Made by a program: the position numbers and the translations under genes | Shown here: piece by piece, positions 11,667 to 24,200 of the stretch | How positions within the stretch are numbered: the first letter of the stretch is position 1 | Layout: the number at the start of each line of letters is the position of its first letter | Notes under the pieces: generated by a model | The model's database searches: none | The model's input: the letters and a program-made list of their open reading frames with translations, nothing else | Told to the model about the DNA's origin: nothing | From: Symbiodinium natans | Lineage: Eukaryota > Sar > Dinophyceae > Suessiales > Symbiodiniaceae | Direction: 5' to 3' | DNA length: 64,000 bases | Assembly: GCA_905221605.1 (NCBI GenBank) | Contig: CAJNDS010001868.1 | Span: forward strand, 466,001-530,000

Positions 11667-12140
11667 ATGCGCAACATCTTCTTGTGCGCAGTTGCAAGCA
11701 GGGTAACGGCCCCAAAGGTACAGAGCGCCACGGTCAAGAGGTTTAGGATTCAGGGTTTAGGAGTCTGCGAGGCTTGTCCACGTGGGTAGATGTGCAGTCT
11801 CGGCTCTTGAGGCCCTACTGTCACCATGCATGCTCCAACTAAGTCCCTCCGATGTTACATGGAGAAGAGCATCTGCAGTCTGTCCTGACTCCTGAGCCCT
11901 TTCATTTCGTGCAAACGCCGAGCCCTTAGACCTGCCTGCAGAGGTTTCGAAGCCCCCACATACCTTTCGAGTTGCCCAAGATTTGGGGGGAGCTCACCTT
12001 ATACCTTCAAAAACAGGGTTTTTGGGGGATCTGTCGCCCATAACTGGGTTTTAGGGGAACTGTAGCCCATAACAGGGTTTTAGGGGAACTGTAGCCCATA
12101 ACTTGCTTGAACCCAAAAAGGCTTCGAGGCTCCTCCGGCC

Positions 12141-12215
12141 ATGGCGGCTGCTTCGCAGCTCCTGTGCGGCGCGCGCCGGCTGGGGGCGCTGCCTTTGGCG
12201 CCCATGGGCTTATGG
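12141..12215 (+). CDS. Glucosyltransferase gene, candidate first exon
   Basis: The ATG at 12141 in context CCGGCCATGG opens MAAASQLLCGARRLGALP, an Ala/Leu/Arg-rich N-terminus like a targeting peptide. A GT at 12216 just before the TTTAGGG tract is a possible donor. The link to downstream exons is by position and strand only. Confidence 0.42.
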
Positions 12216-15200
12216 TGTTAGGGTTTACGGTTTAGGGTTTAGGGTTCAGGGTTAGGGGCTCCTGTTGCCTTTTTTTTTGAGGTCGCGGATTGGGGTCCAG
12301 GGTTTGAGGTTTAGGGCGGTTGATAGTTGTAGGCAGCACAGGTACTCCTAGTGAAGGTCAAAGCCAGCAACAGCTACCCACGAGCCTCCAACTAGGGTTG
12401 AGGGTGCAGGGTTCAGGGTTGAGGGATGTCGGTGGTGAACCTTGGGATGTTCTCCTTTATAGTAACAGTCCTTAAGAGGGATTCTAATCGGGGGTGCTAG
12501 AATCCCTATTAAGGACGGTTAGTCTAAGGGGGAACATCCCAAGGTGAACCCACAAACCCTAAACCCCAAACTCGCTAGGGTCTTGGGATATTTAGTATGT
12601 TTCCCTTATTGGGTTTAAGAGGATCATATTCCTAAACCCTAAACCCTAAACCCTAAACCCTAAACCCTAAACCCTAAACCCTAGACCCTAGACCCTAGAC
12701 CCTAGACCCTGAACCCTAACCCCTAAACCCTGAACCCTAAACCCTAAACCCTGAACCCTAACCCCTGAACCCTGAACCCTAAACCCTAAACCCTAAACCC
12801 TAGACCCTAACCCCTAACATATTTAGGAATATCTTTCAGAGGGTTTTAAGGGCCATCCTAGCGAAGCCCCGAACAGCCAAGGCTTCTGTTCGGCTGGCTT
12901 GGCCTATCTGGGCAGGCCGGTCCAGGAGGTAGGGTTTAGGGTTTAGGGTGTAGGGTTTAGGGTTTAGGGTTTGCGGTTTAGGGTTTAGGGTTTGGGGTTT
13001 GGGGTTTAGCGTCCAGGAGGTAGCAACCCAAACACGACTACCCCATTGGGGAGTTCAGCAGGGGTTGTTCTGAAAACTCACCCTAAACCCTAAACCCTCA
13101 ACCCTAAACCCTCAACCCTGTTTCTCTTATGAAGGCCCAGCTTTCGCCTTCTTCCTCCCCACCTCGCCTGGTGCTTTTAGGCTCAGGGGGTAGTCAGAAC
13201 AAGCCTCGAATTGTAGAGACCCTACTATAGGGGTTCGGGGTTTAGGGCTTATGGTTAAGGTTTTGGGGTTTAGGGTTTAGGGTTCGGGAGTACTTACTAA
13301 CCCTACTATAGGGGTTTAGGGTTTAGGGTTTGGGAATAATTACAAATAGTTTCTCCCTCTGGCCCCTATATAAGCCCCAAAACCCTATTCTAATTCTTAA
13401 GGCCCCTATGTTACTTCCACCCATGAACATCGCTCAGCCCGAAACCCCAAGCGCGAGCTCTCAGGTCGCACCAAATGAGCCTTTTTGTACGCGTAGTGGT
13501 TTAGGGTTTAGGGGTTGGGGTTAGGGTTGAGGGTTGGGGTTGAGGGTTTCGGGAGTTTCGGGAGGTTTATGGTAGTTTTACCTGGCCAGGGGTGAAAAGA
13601 AGGTCAAGTCTTGCTACCTTCTAATTGCTACCCTTGAGCTTTGAAGAAAACGACCCTAAACCCTGAATCATTCTTTCTGATTAAGGGGAAAGGACGTGCA
13701 TGGACACTTGTTCTTTTTGTTCTTTCATTTTTGGAATCGTGGAGGATTCCTCATTGAAACCTGCGTCCTTTGGGGTATGTTGGTGAATTAGTCCTATCCG
13801 AAGCTGCTGCCTAAGCCCCTCAACGCTACTAGTTCAGCCGCGGGCCTTTGACCTCTAGCCATAAACCCTAAACCCTAAGACCCCTAAGCCTCTAAACCTC
13901 TAAACCCCTGAACCCTGAACCCTAAACCCCTAAACCCCTAAACATCTAAACCCCTAAACCCCTAAACCACTAAACCCTAGACCCCAAACCCCAAACGCCT
14001 AAACCCCAAACCCCAAACCCTAAACCCTAAACCCCAAACCCTAGACCCCAAACCCTAAACCCCTAAACCCCAAACCCCCAAACCCTAAACCCTAAACCCT
14101 AAACCCCAAACCCCAAACCCTAAATCCCTAAAACCCTAAACACCTAAACCCTAAACCCTAAACCCTAAATCCCTAAACCCCAAACCCTAAACCCTAAACC
14201 CCAAACCCTAAACCCTAAACCCTAAACCCCTAAACCCCAAACCCCCAAACCCCAAACCCCAAACCCTAAACCCTAAACCCTAAACCCTAAACCCCAAACC
14301 CTAAAACCCTAAACCCTAAAACCCTAAACCCCAAACCCTAAACCCTAAATCCCTAAACCCTAAACCCTAAACACCTAAACCCCAAACCCCTAAACCCTAA
14401 ACCCCAAACCCTAAACCCAAAACCCCAAACCCTAAACCCTAAACCCTAAACCCTAAACCCCAAACCCCAAACCCCAAACGCCTGTGGAGGCCTTCCTGGC
14501 CCCGGCTGCGCCCGCCCGGGCCAGTGGGAGGGCGGCATGGGCCGAGGGAGCCTCCCGGTGGGCAGGCACTCTTTCCAGAGGGGGCCATTTGGCAGTTTAG
14601 GGTTTAGGGTTTAGGGTTTAGGGTTTAGGGTTTAGGGTTTAGGGCTAGGGTTTAGGGTTTAGGGTTTAGGAATTTAGGGTTTAGGGTTAACTAGGGTTGG
14701 TTTGCCAATTTAGGGCTCACTCTCCCTTAATTCAGGACTATACCTTGATCTGGGTTCTGAAGTTTTGGGGCTTCCCGGAAGCCCGCAACTCGAAGTGTTT
14801 CCCAAGCTGAAGCACTCCTCAAGAAACCCTAAGCCCCGGAAATGTCCAAACCCCAGCAGGCCCGATCATCTTAAGCAAGATGGCGAGCCCCGAAAAACAC
14901 AAAAAGCCCTTGAAGCCCTAAACCCAAACCCTAGACCCTGCAACCTCAAAACCCTCAAGCCTTAAACTCCTGAAGCCCGAATCAAGCCCCGAAGCCCCAA
15001 AACCCCAAACCGCAATCCCCCAAACCACAAACACTTGGGTTCAGGGTTTAGGCTTTAAGGTTTCGGGTTTAAAGGGCTTAGGGTGTAGGGAAACCCAAGC
15101 ACCCTAAACCCGAAACCCTGAACCCTAAACCCTAAACCCTAAACCCCCCGGCTCTGCCAGGCCAGTCCTATCAGGGCTCTACGAAGGAGACCCTGAAAGC

Positions 15201-18200
15201 CGCGTGGCTCGGCGGCGGAACCTTCGTGAGTCATAACTTACTGTTGGTCAGCAGGGAGTGAGGGAATTACGGCCCTATATATATATATATATATGTATGT
15301 ATTATACATATATATATATATATACATACCCTTTAAGGGAGTATATAGGGTCCCATTCCCCCATTCCCTACTAACCAACAGTAAGATAAAGGGGCTTGAA
15401 TTGGGGTCTTTCCCCAAGGAACCCTGAACCCTATAGACCCTAGATTCAAACCCTTTATATGGGGTTTAGGGTTCGACGTATCCGTATTGTGGTAACCTAG
15501 AACTTGACCCTAAACCCTAAGCCCTAAACCCTAAACCCCAAACCCTAAACCTCAAACCCTAAACCCCAAACCCTAAACCCTAAGCCCTAAACCCAAAAAC
15601 CCTAAACCCCAAACCCTGAACCCTAAACCTGAACACGCTGGGGTTGATGGCCTCGCAGGTCTCCGCTTCTGCTGGGCCTTGCCCTGGGGGCCGCCGCTCG
15701 CCTGACGCGCGCCGGGCGCGCGGCGCGCGGGCGGGCGGCCGTGGAGGAAGCGCCGCCTGGCACTGGAGCGTCCTTCACACCTCGCAAGGGCCCCTAATTT
15801 GCCTGTAAGGGCCCTTGTGTTGCAATTGAAAAAAAGCCATCAACCCTCAAGGCGTGTCAACGGAGAGGATCCCTATAGAATCCTATGAATAACCATGAGT
15901 TCCTATAAGCTGTATAAGCCGCAACAAGCCCGAGACCCAGAAGCCCTCTGCTGCAAGAGGTTGGGCCAGCATCTCCCTGCCCGCGCTGCGTCGGAGAAGC
16001 TGCGGGTGCTGGTCGTTGCCATGGGCACCCGGGGCGATGCGCGCTGGCTTTGGCTGTAGGGCTTGTGCGTAGGGGGTTTACAGGTTGCAGAGGGCTTGTA
16101 GGGTTTGCAGGGTGTGCAGGGCTTAGTGTGTCAAGAGAGTTTTCTGGGGCTCAGGGTTTATAGGGCGAAGAGAGTTTTATAGGGTGCATCGCGGGTGTAT
16201 TGGGGCCTTTAGCGCTTGTAGGGCTGTCGAAGACGGTAGACCTGGGCTTCCTCAGTTCCTTCTTACATAGGGGACTGCTTCTCTTTAGGGTTGAGGCTTT
16301 TTGGGGTTTAGGGTTTAGTGGGCGACTTTTTGATTCCTTGTAGTGGTCCCCTCAAAGAAGTGGGGGCTCCAAAGAAGGGATTCCCTCCTCTTTCTTCCCC
16401 TAAGCCGTAACCCCGAAACCCGAACTCCCAAACCCTAAGTCTGAACCCCGAAACCTCCTTTGTTGCTTAGCCGGCGTTAGGGAGAATTGTTTTTGGCCGT
16501 GGAGGGCCACCTCGATAACCCAAAGAGCAACATTTGGGTGGTGTTTGCGCGGGTTCACCCCCCCGCCTCCCCCACCCCAACCCCCCAACCCCCTAACCAC
16601 CCAAACCCTGAAACCTGAACCCTAAACCCAAATTCCTAAACCCTAAACCCTGAACCCAAAACCCTAAACCCTAAACCCTAAACTCCGCTGTGCCCGGACG
16701 TCTTGCCGCGGAGGATTTGTGAGCAGACTGGAAAAAGTTGCGTTTTGCTCGGTATTTACAGTACTTCCGGCACTTACGCAGGCTTGGAAAGTGTCCTTTT
16801 TGAAGTTCGCGTTTTCCCAAAAAAGCGAACTTGTATATAGGCAGTCCATACGGTTCATTCGTCTTCTTGCAGCACTCGGAAAGACTTCAGGAAAGCCGAA
16901 CCACCGACAAGAACAGCTTCGGAAGAACCTGTTTTCCACGTAGTAGGCACCGATCCCCTTCGGGCAGCCCATCAACAGATTCCTCGATGGGGGGATGCCG
17001 ACAGACTTGGTGCTTCCCCCCCCTCCCGGGCGCGCAAGAGTGCATCTTCCCAAAAACAAGATGCTCCGGCCAATCGCACGGACTGGCAACACGGACGTAG
17101 AGAGTGCAGCAGCGTTTGAGTGGAGGGGTCGGGACTTTTAAGGGTCCGAGGGGGTTTTGGGGTGGCATTTACACGACTTCCGGCATGCCTTCAAGTGCGG
17201 CGTAACGCTTGGCGGAAGGCTAAACTCTAAACCCTAAACTCTAAACCCTACACTCTAAACCCTAAACCCTAAACCCTGAACCCTACACCCACCCAAATGT
17301 AAGGCAGAGCCCGGGTTTCGGCTGGCTGCCGCCCTAAGGGAGCGCGGCCACGCTGTGCTGGTGGCCGCTGGCTCAGGGAGTCTACAAGTTCAGGGACTGA
17401 CAGTTCCAGGTTTCTGAAGGGTGTGAAGTTGGGATGTTCCCCCGGATACTAACAGCTGGCACTTAAAAAAGCCCCCAAGCCCCTAAACCCCCCAGATACC
17501 TTCCTTAACCTAGTTCTCTTTCGGGGCCTCGCGTAGGTGCAACAAGGCAAGTGGGATCCTGTGGGCGTGTCCCGAGGGCGTCACATTGCAGTTTGTTCAA
17601 GGAACAGAATGTTGCTAAATATACGAGCGACCGTCAAAATTAGCGTTGCTTAGCTGTAGTAAGGGACGGACATCGGTTTATGGTTTGGTGGCTTTTGATC
17701 TGCAGAACGATATGGAACATGCAGAAAACGATAACCCCAACATGATGATAAATATGTGCGATGTAGGGACTTAGTATGAAACTTGCGGAAGAGTGTTTTA
17801 ACCTGCAGAACGATATCGGACACGCAGAAGAAGAGAACCCCCAACATCCATGTCCTTCAGCTTAACAAGTAATATTGACCGCTGCTCATATATGTTCATA
17901 AAAATGCTGAGGACAGTCATAAGGTACAGCCTTCCAAGCCCTCGCAGGGTTTTGAGGCCCTATGAGGCCTTCTGAAGTTTCAAGAAACTCCGAAAACGCC
18001 CCTAAAAGCCTCCAAAACCCTACAACCTAAAACCTAAACGCTGAACCCTGAATCCTGAACCCTCAACCCTCAACTCTAAACCCCAAGCCTCCTAAACCCT
18101 AAACCCTAAACCCTAAATCCTAAATCCTAAACCCTAAACCCTAAACCCTAAACCCTCCAAACTAACCCCCTAAAGCCGCTCAGACCCCAGGTCTCCTTGG

Positions 18201-21200
18201 ATGCCTACGAGGCCGAAGCCACGCAGCGGTTTCCCGGAAGAGCCCGTCGGGTTTAGGGTTTCGGGTTTAGGGTTTAGGATTTAGGGTTTAGGGGTAAGGG
18301 CTTAAGGGGCTTAGGGTTCAGGGACTTTCGGGTTTAGGGTTTGGGGTTTGGGGTTTGGGGTTTCGGGTTTAGGCTTAGGGCTTAGGGTTTAGGGTTTTGG
18401 GTTTACGGTTTCGGGCTGAAGGGCTCAGGGTTGAGGGGGTTCTAGGGGAAGCCCCAAAGCCCTACAGCCGAAACCAAACCCAAAACCCTAACTCCCAGAC
18501 CCATCATCGTGTTGAAGTCGCTGTGCGATCCGAGCATTGCTTTCACCTCCCTACCCGCCCCTTCTCCCCCCTCCCCGCCGTACGAGGACTCGCATGACAT
18601 CATTTTACGCCAAGAAATGGGGGGGGGGGGGGGCTACTGACAACCTTTGGGCCCTGAAGCCGCCCCCAAAAATCCCTGTAACTCCCAAAAGCTCAATCAG
18701 CCCCCTAAACTTACCCTAAACCCTAAACCCTAAACCCTAAACCCGAAACCCTAAACCCTCAAAGCCCGAGTGAACCCCTCCACGAGGTTTGGCTTGGACT
18801 TCCGCAGCTCTGGCCTGGACTCGGTGCCGCTCTCGCAGGACGCCCTCTTCGGAGGGTTTAGGGTTTAGGGTTTGGGGTTTAGGGTTTAGGGTTTGGGGTT
18901 TGGAGTTTAGGGTTTAGGGTTTGGGGTTTAGGGTTTGGGGTTTAGGGTTTAGGGTTCTTGTTTATGTGGGCTTAAGTGGGTTGAGGGTCCTGGGGATGCA
19001 AGGGCTTCAGGGCTTGTTGGATCAGGGTCTAGGGTTTAGGCTATTCCTAGAGTTTTAGGGTTCAGAAAAGGATACCGCGGAGGCCTGCGTTTTGTGGGTT
19101 CCACAAACCGAGGCTTTCAGTCGAAGCCTATGGGTTTTATTTCCTTAATAGGGATTATTTAGTACCCTAGTGAAAATCCTTATTAAGGACTGTTCGCGTA
19201 AGGGGAACATCCCAACTCCTGTGTCTAGATGGTAACAAGTTAGACACTGACATTCCCTTGGTTTAGGGCTTTCGGGTCTGCGAAGCTCTGTGCTCTGCGA
19301 GGAGTACCTCACTGGCAAGACGCGCGCAGACCAGGCGCTTCGGATGTCGGGTTTCGGGTTTTAGGGGCATTTAGGACTTAGGTGTAAACCCTAAAGCCTA
19401 AACGCCAACCCGAAACCCTAAACCCTAAACCCTAAACCCTAAACCCTAAACCCTAAACCCTAAACCCTAAACCCTAAACCCTAAGCCCTAAGCCCTAAGC
19501 CCTAAGCCCTAAGCCCTAAGCCCTAAGCCCTAAGCCCTAAGCCCTAGCCCTAAACCCTAAACCTGTGTGGGTTTAGGGCATCCTGAAATCCTAAGCCCTA
19601 GCCCGAAATCCAAAGCCATGGACCTTAGACCCGACATCCTGGAGGCCATCCGATCACCCAGCGAGCCCTTGACAACCCTAAACCCTAAACCCTAAACCCT
19701 AAACCCTAAACCCTAAACCCTAAACCCTAAACCCTAAACCCTAAACCCTAAACCCTCAACCCTAAACCTATGCTGGATTAAAGCGCATGTGGCTCCCTGA
19801 ATCCCCCAACTTTAAAGCCCACCCTTAAGTCAGGAATCATGGGTGTCATGGGGCCTCCCTGCGCAGGTGTATGCCGACCGCGGCTGGTACGGCGACGCCT
19901 GGACAATGGTTGGCAACGCGGCATGGGGGGCTTCAGACTGCAGAGCTGGGGGTTCAACCCTCAAGCGCTCAAATCCCTTGAATTAGGGTTTAGGGTTTAG
20001 GGTTTAGGGTTTAATTAGGGTTTAGAGGGTTTCGGGTTTAGGGCTCAGGGCTTGGGTTTCTTAGGGTTTAGGGTTTCAGGCGGCTCACAGGGTTGCTTCC
20101 CACACAGGGTAGGCCCGAAAATGCCCCAAGCTCCATTCTGAGACCAGAACGCCAAGGAGTCGGAATACTTCCTACTAGTATTCCTTTGTGGTCCCTTTGT
20201 AATTCTACCATAATCACCCCCCCCCCCCCAAAGCCCTATTCTAATCATTCAGGCCCCTTGTGTTAGGTCTTCGAGTTGGCCTCCGCTCGTGCGTTGACGG
20301 TTTTGGGGGTTTAGGGTTTAGGGTTTAGGGTTTAGGGTTTAGGGTTTAGGGGCACCACAAAAGTTTTCCGCCCAGAAAACCTTATGACCAGTCTTGTCTG
20401 TAGCTATTCTACCCACGAACCTCCAAATAAAGTCTGCAGCCGTAATCCCTAAACCCGAAACCCTCAACTCTCGGCCCTAAACCCATCTAAACCCGAAACC
20501 TAAATCCTAAACCTCCAAGCGGAGGTGAGAAGATCTACGCGGCCGCCCAGGAGCACAAGTGTGATTTGATCGTCACGACGTCCATGGGCAACACCCACTG
20601 CTTGGACGTGGCAGAGAAGATGAACATCCTCTGCTTCGCTTTGAAATTCTGTCCGGACATCGATGGGCAGGTTCGGGTTTTCAGCCCTCAAAAGCCTCGA
20701 ACTTTATTGAGGACCATGTAACCTTTTTTTGATTTTCTAACAGAAGGAATCCTCATTTTTGTAGGTTACACATTGCAGTCTTACTCTGCGTCTCTGAGTT
20801 CCCTCACAGCAGCCCAAAACAATGCGAGGTTCCGACGGCAGACTTCCCGCCCTCCGGCTACCCCGCCGGGCTTGGTTTTCTGAACACGGCTTTCCATGTC
20901 ATGGAGAACCTCAACACCGTGAGGCGCGCAGGGGCCTACTTGGGGCTTACGGAGGACAGAAAATGAATGAAAACCACAAATCCTTTAAACCCTTCTGGGC
21001 CATCACGCAAACCCTTAAACCCTGAAGCCCTCTCCACGAGCCTTCAAAACCCAGACCCTTAAGTACGGTATACGCGGCAACGCAGGTTTGGGTTTCAAGT
21101 TGACAAAGCGTTGTTGTACAAAGCCCAGAAAGAAGAGGCAGGACATGTGCGGGGTTTAACTGTTTAGGGAACAAGTTCTTGGGGATCACGCCCTTAGTGA

Positions 21201-24200
21201 GATAAAACTTCGCTGGCGAGGTTGCACCCTTCATCTAACCCCTACACCATAACCCCTCACTCATAAGCCCAAAACTTTAAACCCCAAACCCTAAGCCCCA
21301 AACCCTAAACCCTAAACCCCAAACCCCGAACCCCAAACCCAAAACCCAAAACCCAAAAACCCTAAACCCTAAACCCCCAACCCCAAACCCTAAACCCTAA
21401 ACCCCAAACCCTAAACCCTAAACCCTAAACCCTAAACCCTAAACCTGCCAGGGCCGTCTTCCAGGGCGGCTTCATCCCGCGGGTCATCGACTTCCGCAAC
21501 AAGCTGGGCCTGCCCTCGCAGGAGATCCCGGGCGTCATGGAGGCGGCCCTGGGAGTGGAGTTTAGGGTTTAAGGGTTTGGGGTTTAGGGTTTAGGGTTTG
21601 GGGTTTGGGGTTTAGGGTTTGGGGTTTGGGGTTTAGGGTTTGGGGTTTGGGGTTTAGGGTTTAGGGTTTAGGGTTTAGTGTTTGGGTTTCATTCGGTTTA
21701 GGATTTGGGGCTTAGTAGCTCAGGAAACTACTCGAGGTTTGAAGGCTCACGGGTAGTTAGAAGCAGGGACGTGAGTATCCCAGTTCTACCTGTAGCTACC
21801 GTACTTCGGGGTTTCCGGAATTATTGCGGTCCTTGTGGTCCTTGTTATCAGGGAATCCAACTATTTGGGGGTCCGTATATAGGGGCCCCCTATTTTCGTA
21901 AAGTCCCGCTTGTTGACCCAGTTGAAGCTGGGTGCGGGTTTTTCGGGTGGGTTTACGGTTGGGGGCGGTTCAGGGTTCGGGTGCCTTGAGTGTTGGAGGG
22001 CTTCGGTTCATCTACCCTTTAAACCCTAAACCCTAAACCCTAAACCCTAAACCGTAAACCCTAAACCCTAAACCCTAAACCCCCTCAACCCCTCAAGCCC
22101 TCCCCCCCCTTCTTCAAGAACTCTGCGGCTCTGCGGGCGTCGAGGTGCCCACCTACTCCGACTACCGCCAGACATTGCAGGCGAACCAGCCAAGCCTCTA
22201 CGCCTTTAGCAGCGCGCTCATCGACAGGTTGGGGGGGGGGGAAGTCAGAAGAAGCCCTCAGGGCCGAGTTACCCTAAACCCTAAACCCTAAACCCTAAAC
22301 CCTAAACCCTAAACCCTAAACCCTAAACCCAAAACCCAAAACCCTAAACCCTAAACCCTAAACCCGAGTTTAGGGTTAGGAGCGCACGATTTCGGGCCCC
22401 CTGAGCGCTAGAGGGGGATCTGAGGCTTCTGGCAGTGCCATTGACCCATAGAACTTAGGCACCCTGAGCCCTAGATCCTAAACCCTTACCCTAAACCCTA
22501 AACCCTAAACCCTAAACCCTAAACCCTAAACCCTAAACCCTAAACCCTAAACCCTAAACCCTAAACCCTAAACCCTAAAGTGGTTTGGGGCTTAAGGGCT
22601 GAGGGCCAGGGCTTCCTCCAGGCCATCTGAGTACCAAAGCTGGCACTTTGTCACCGGCTCCTTTTCTGCTCGCAGTGAGCAGCGCGACCTGGAGGCAATG
22701 GCAGTGTTGTCCTAGGGGTTTTGGCTTTGGGGTTCATAAACTCACTACCCAAGATCCTGCACTTAATCGCGAAGACCGATGCTGTTGCCATGAGCATGCC
22801 CTAGCCGGTAAGTGGGGGGAGCCTCTTCGGCAATCCAGGGAGCAGGGGGAGTCGGAACCGGAGGTTCATGAATACTGACGGGCAGGTTTGTAAGTGCTCC
22901 CCCCCCGGCCCAACAAAAAGGGGCGATTGCCAGTTTGCAGCTGCAGTATTTTCACCACCCATGAACCTCTACTGTAAGTGAACCTCAATGAAACCCCCCT
23001 AATCCCTAAGCATGAGAATTCATTCCGCCAAGATGACCCGACGTCGCCGGAGCTTCCAGCTGACCTCGTCAAGTTCCTGAAGCAAGGAGACTGGGCTTGT
23101 TACCTTGACTCCCTTAGCCCTGGACCCTGAACCCTAAACCCTGAACCCTAAATCCGAAACCCTAAACCCTAAATCCTGAACCCGAAACCCTAAACCCTGA
23201 ACCCGAAACGCTGAACCCGAAACCACCCTAAGCCCCAAACCCCTAACCCGTCACTTGATGGTGCGGCTCGCAGCTTGCCCTTGCCCTAAGTTACATGTTT
23301 AGGGTTTAGGGTTCAGGGTTCAGGGTTTAGGAAGCAGTTTCAGTCGTTTATATCTTCAGGGGACCTAGACACGCGCATCTTCAAAGCGGTCCATAGAGCA
23401 GTGTTGTAAACTTGAGGGTGCCCCTCTAGGTTTAAGGTTTAGGGGTTTAGGGTTTAGGGTTTAGGGTTTAGGGTTTAGGGGTTAGGGTTTAGGGTGTAGG
23501 CTTTAGGGGTAGAATGTTGTACACAGGGGGGCAGATCAGCCCAAACACCGTCTAAACCCTAAACCCTAAAACCCTAAACCCTAAACCCTAAACCCTAAAC
23601 CCTAAACCCTAAACCCTAAACCCTAAACCCTAAACCCCCAGATCCCCCCCAAACAGAGGGGAGACGGTCTGCATCGCCTTCGGCTCCATGACCCTGGCGC
23701 GCTCCAACCCCTTCGAGGTGAATTGGCTTGTGCTTTTTCAAGTAAAGACATGAAGGAGTTTAGGGTTCAGGGTTTCGGGTGTAGCGTTTGGGGTTTAGGT
23801 TATTTTTTTTCGGGGGCGGGGGTGGAGGGGTGCGGGGGGGACTGGGGTTTGGGTTTTTGGGCCTGTTTTTGAGGAGGCTCAGGGTACTTGGGGTTTTGGG
23901 GTATTGTTCCGTGCGATTGGGGGTGTCAGGGTGCTCAGGCTACTTGGTGTCTTTATGGAACCTAATGTTCGAGTTCCTTAGGAATCTATGGCCTCGTCTT
24001 GACAGCGCTTTTCAGGACAAGTAGACGCAAGGCTCGTGTTTGGGCTCGGGCGGGAAGTCGACTTGCAGCTTAAGTTTGGGTCACCGTTACACTTCCCTGC
24101 AAGCACCCTTGAACTTTCAAGTATGAAGTTTTAAAACCCCAAAGCCCCAAAGCACCCCGTAACTGCCTGCCTGGAACCCGCTCAAAAGCTGGCAATGGCT

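Larger units (their letters stand above)
9294..12140. other. Spacer between the FAX-like and glucosyltransferase genes
   Basis: No supported exon. Contents: copies of a repeat containing CTTGGAGGTTCATGGTACTT (9300-9440 and 10045-10195); a G-rich stretch at 9780-9960; CCCTAAA tracts at 10241-10378 and 11125-11180; TA repeats at 10860-10968; and TTTAGGG tracts at 11297-11350 and 11579-11666. Promoter and 5' leader of the next gene should lie at its right end, but no motif was recognised. Confidence 0.6.
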
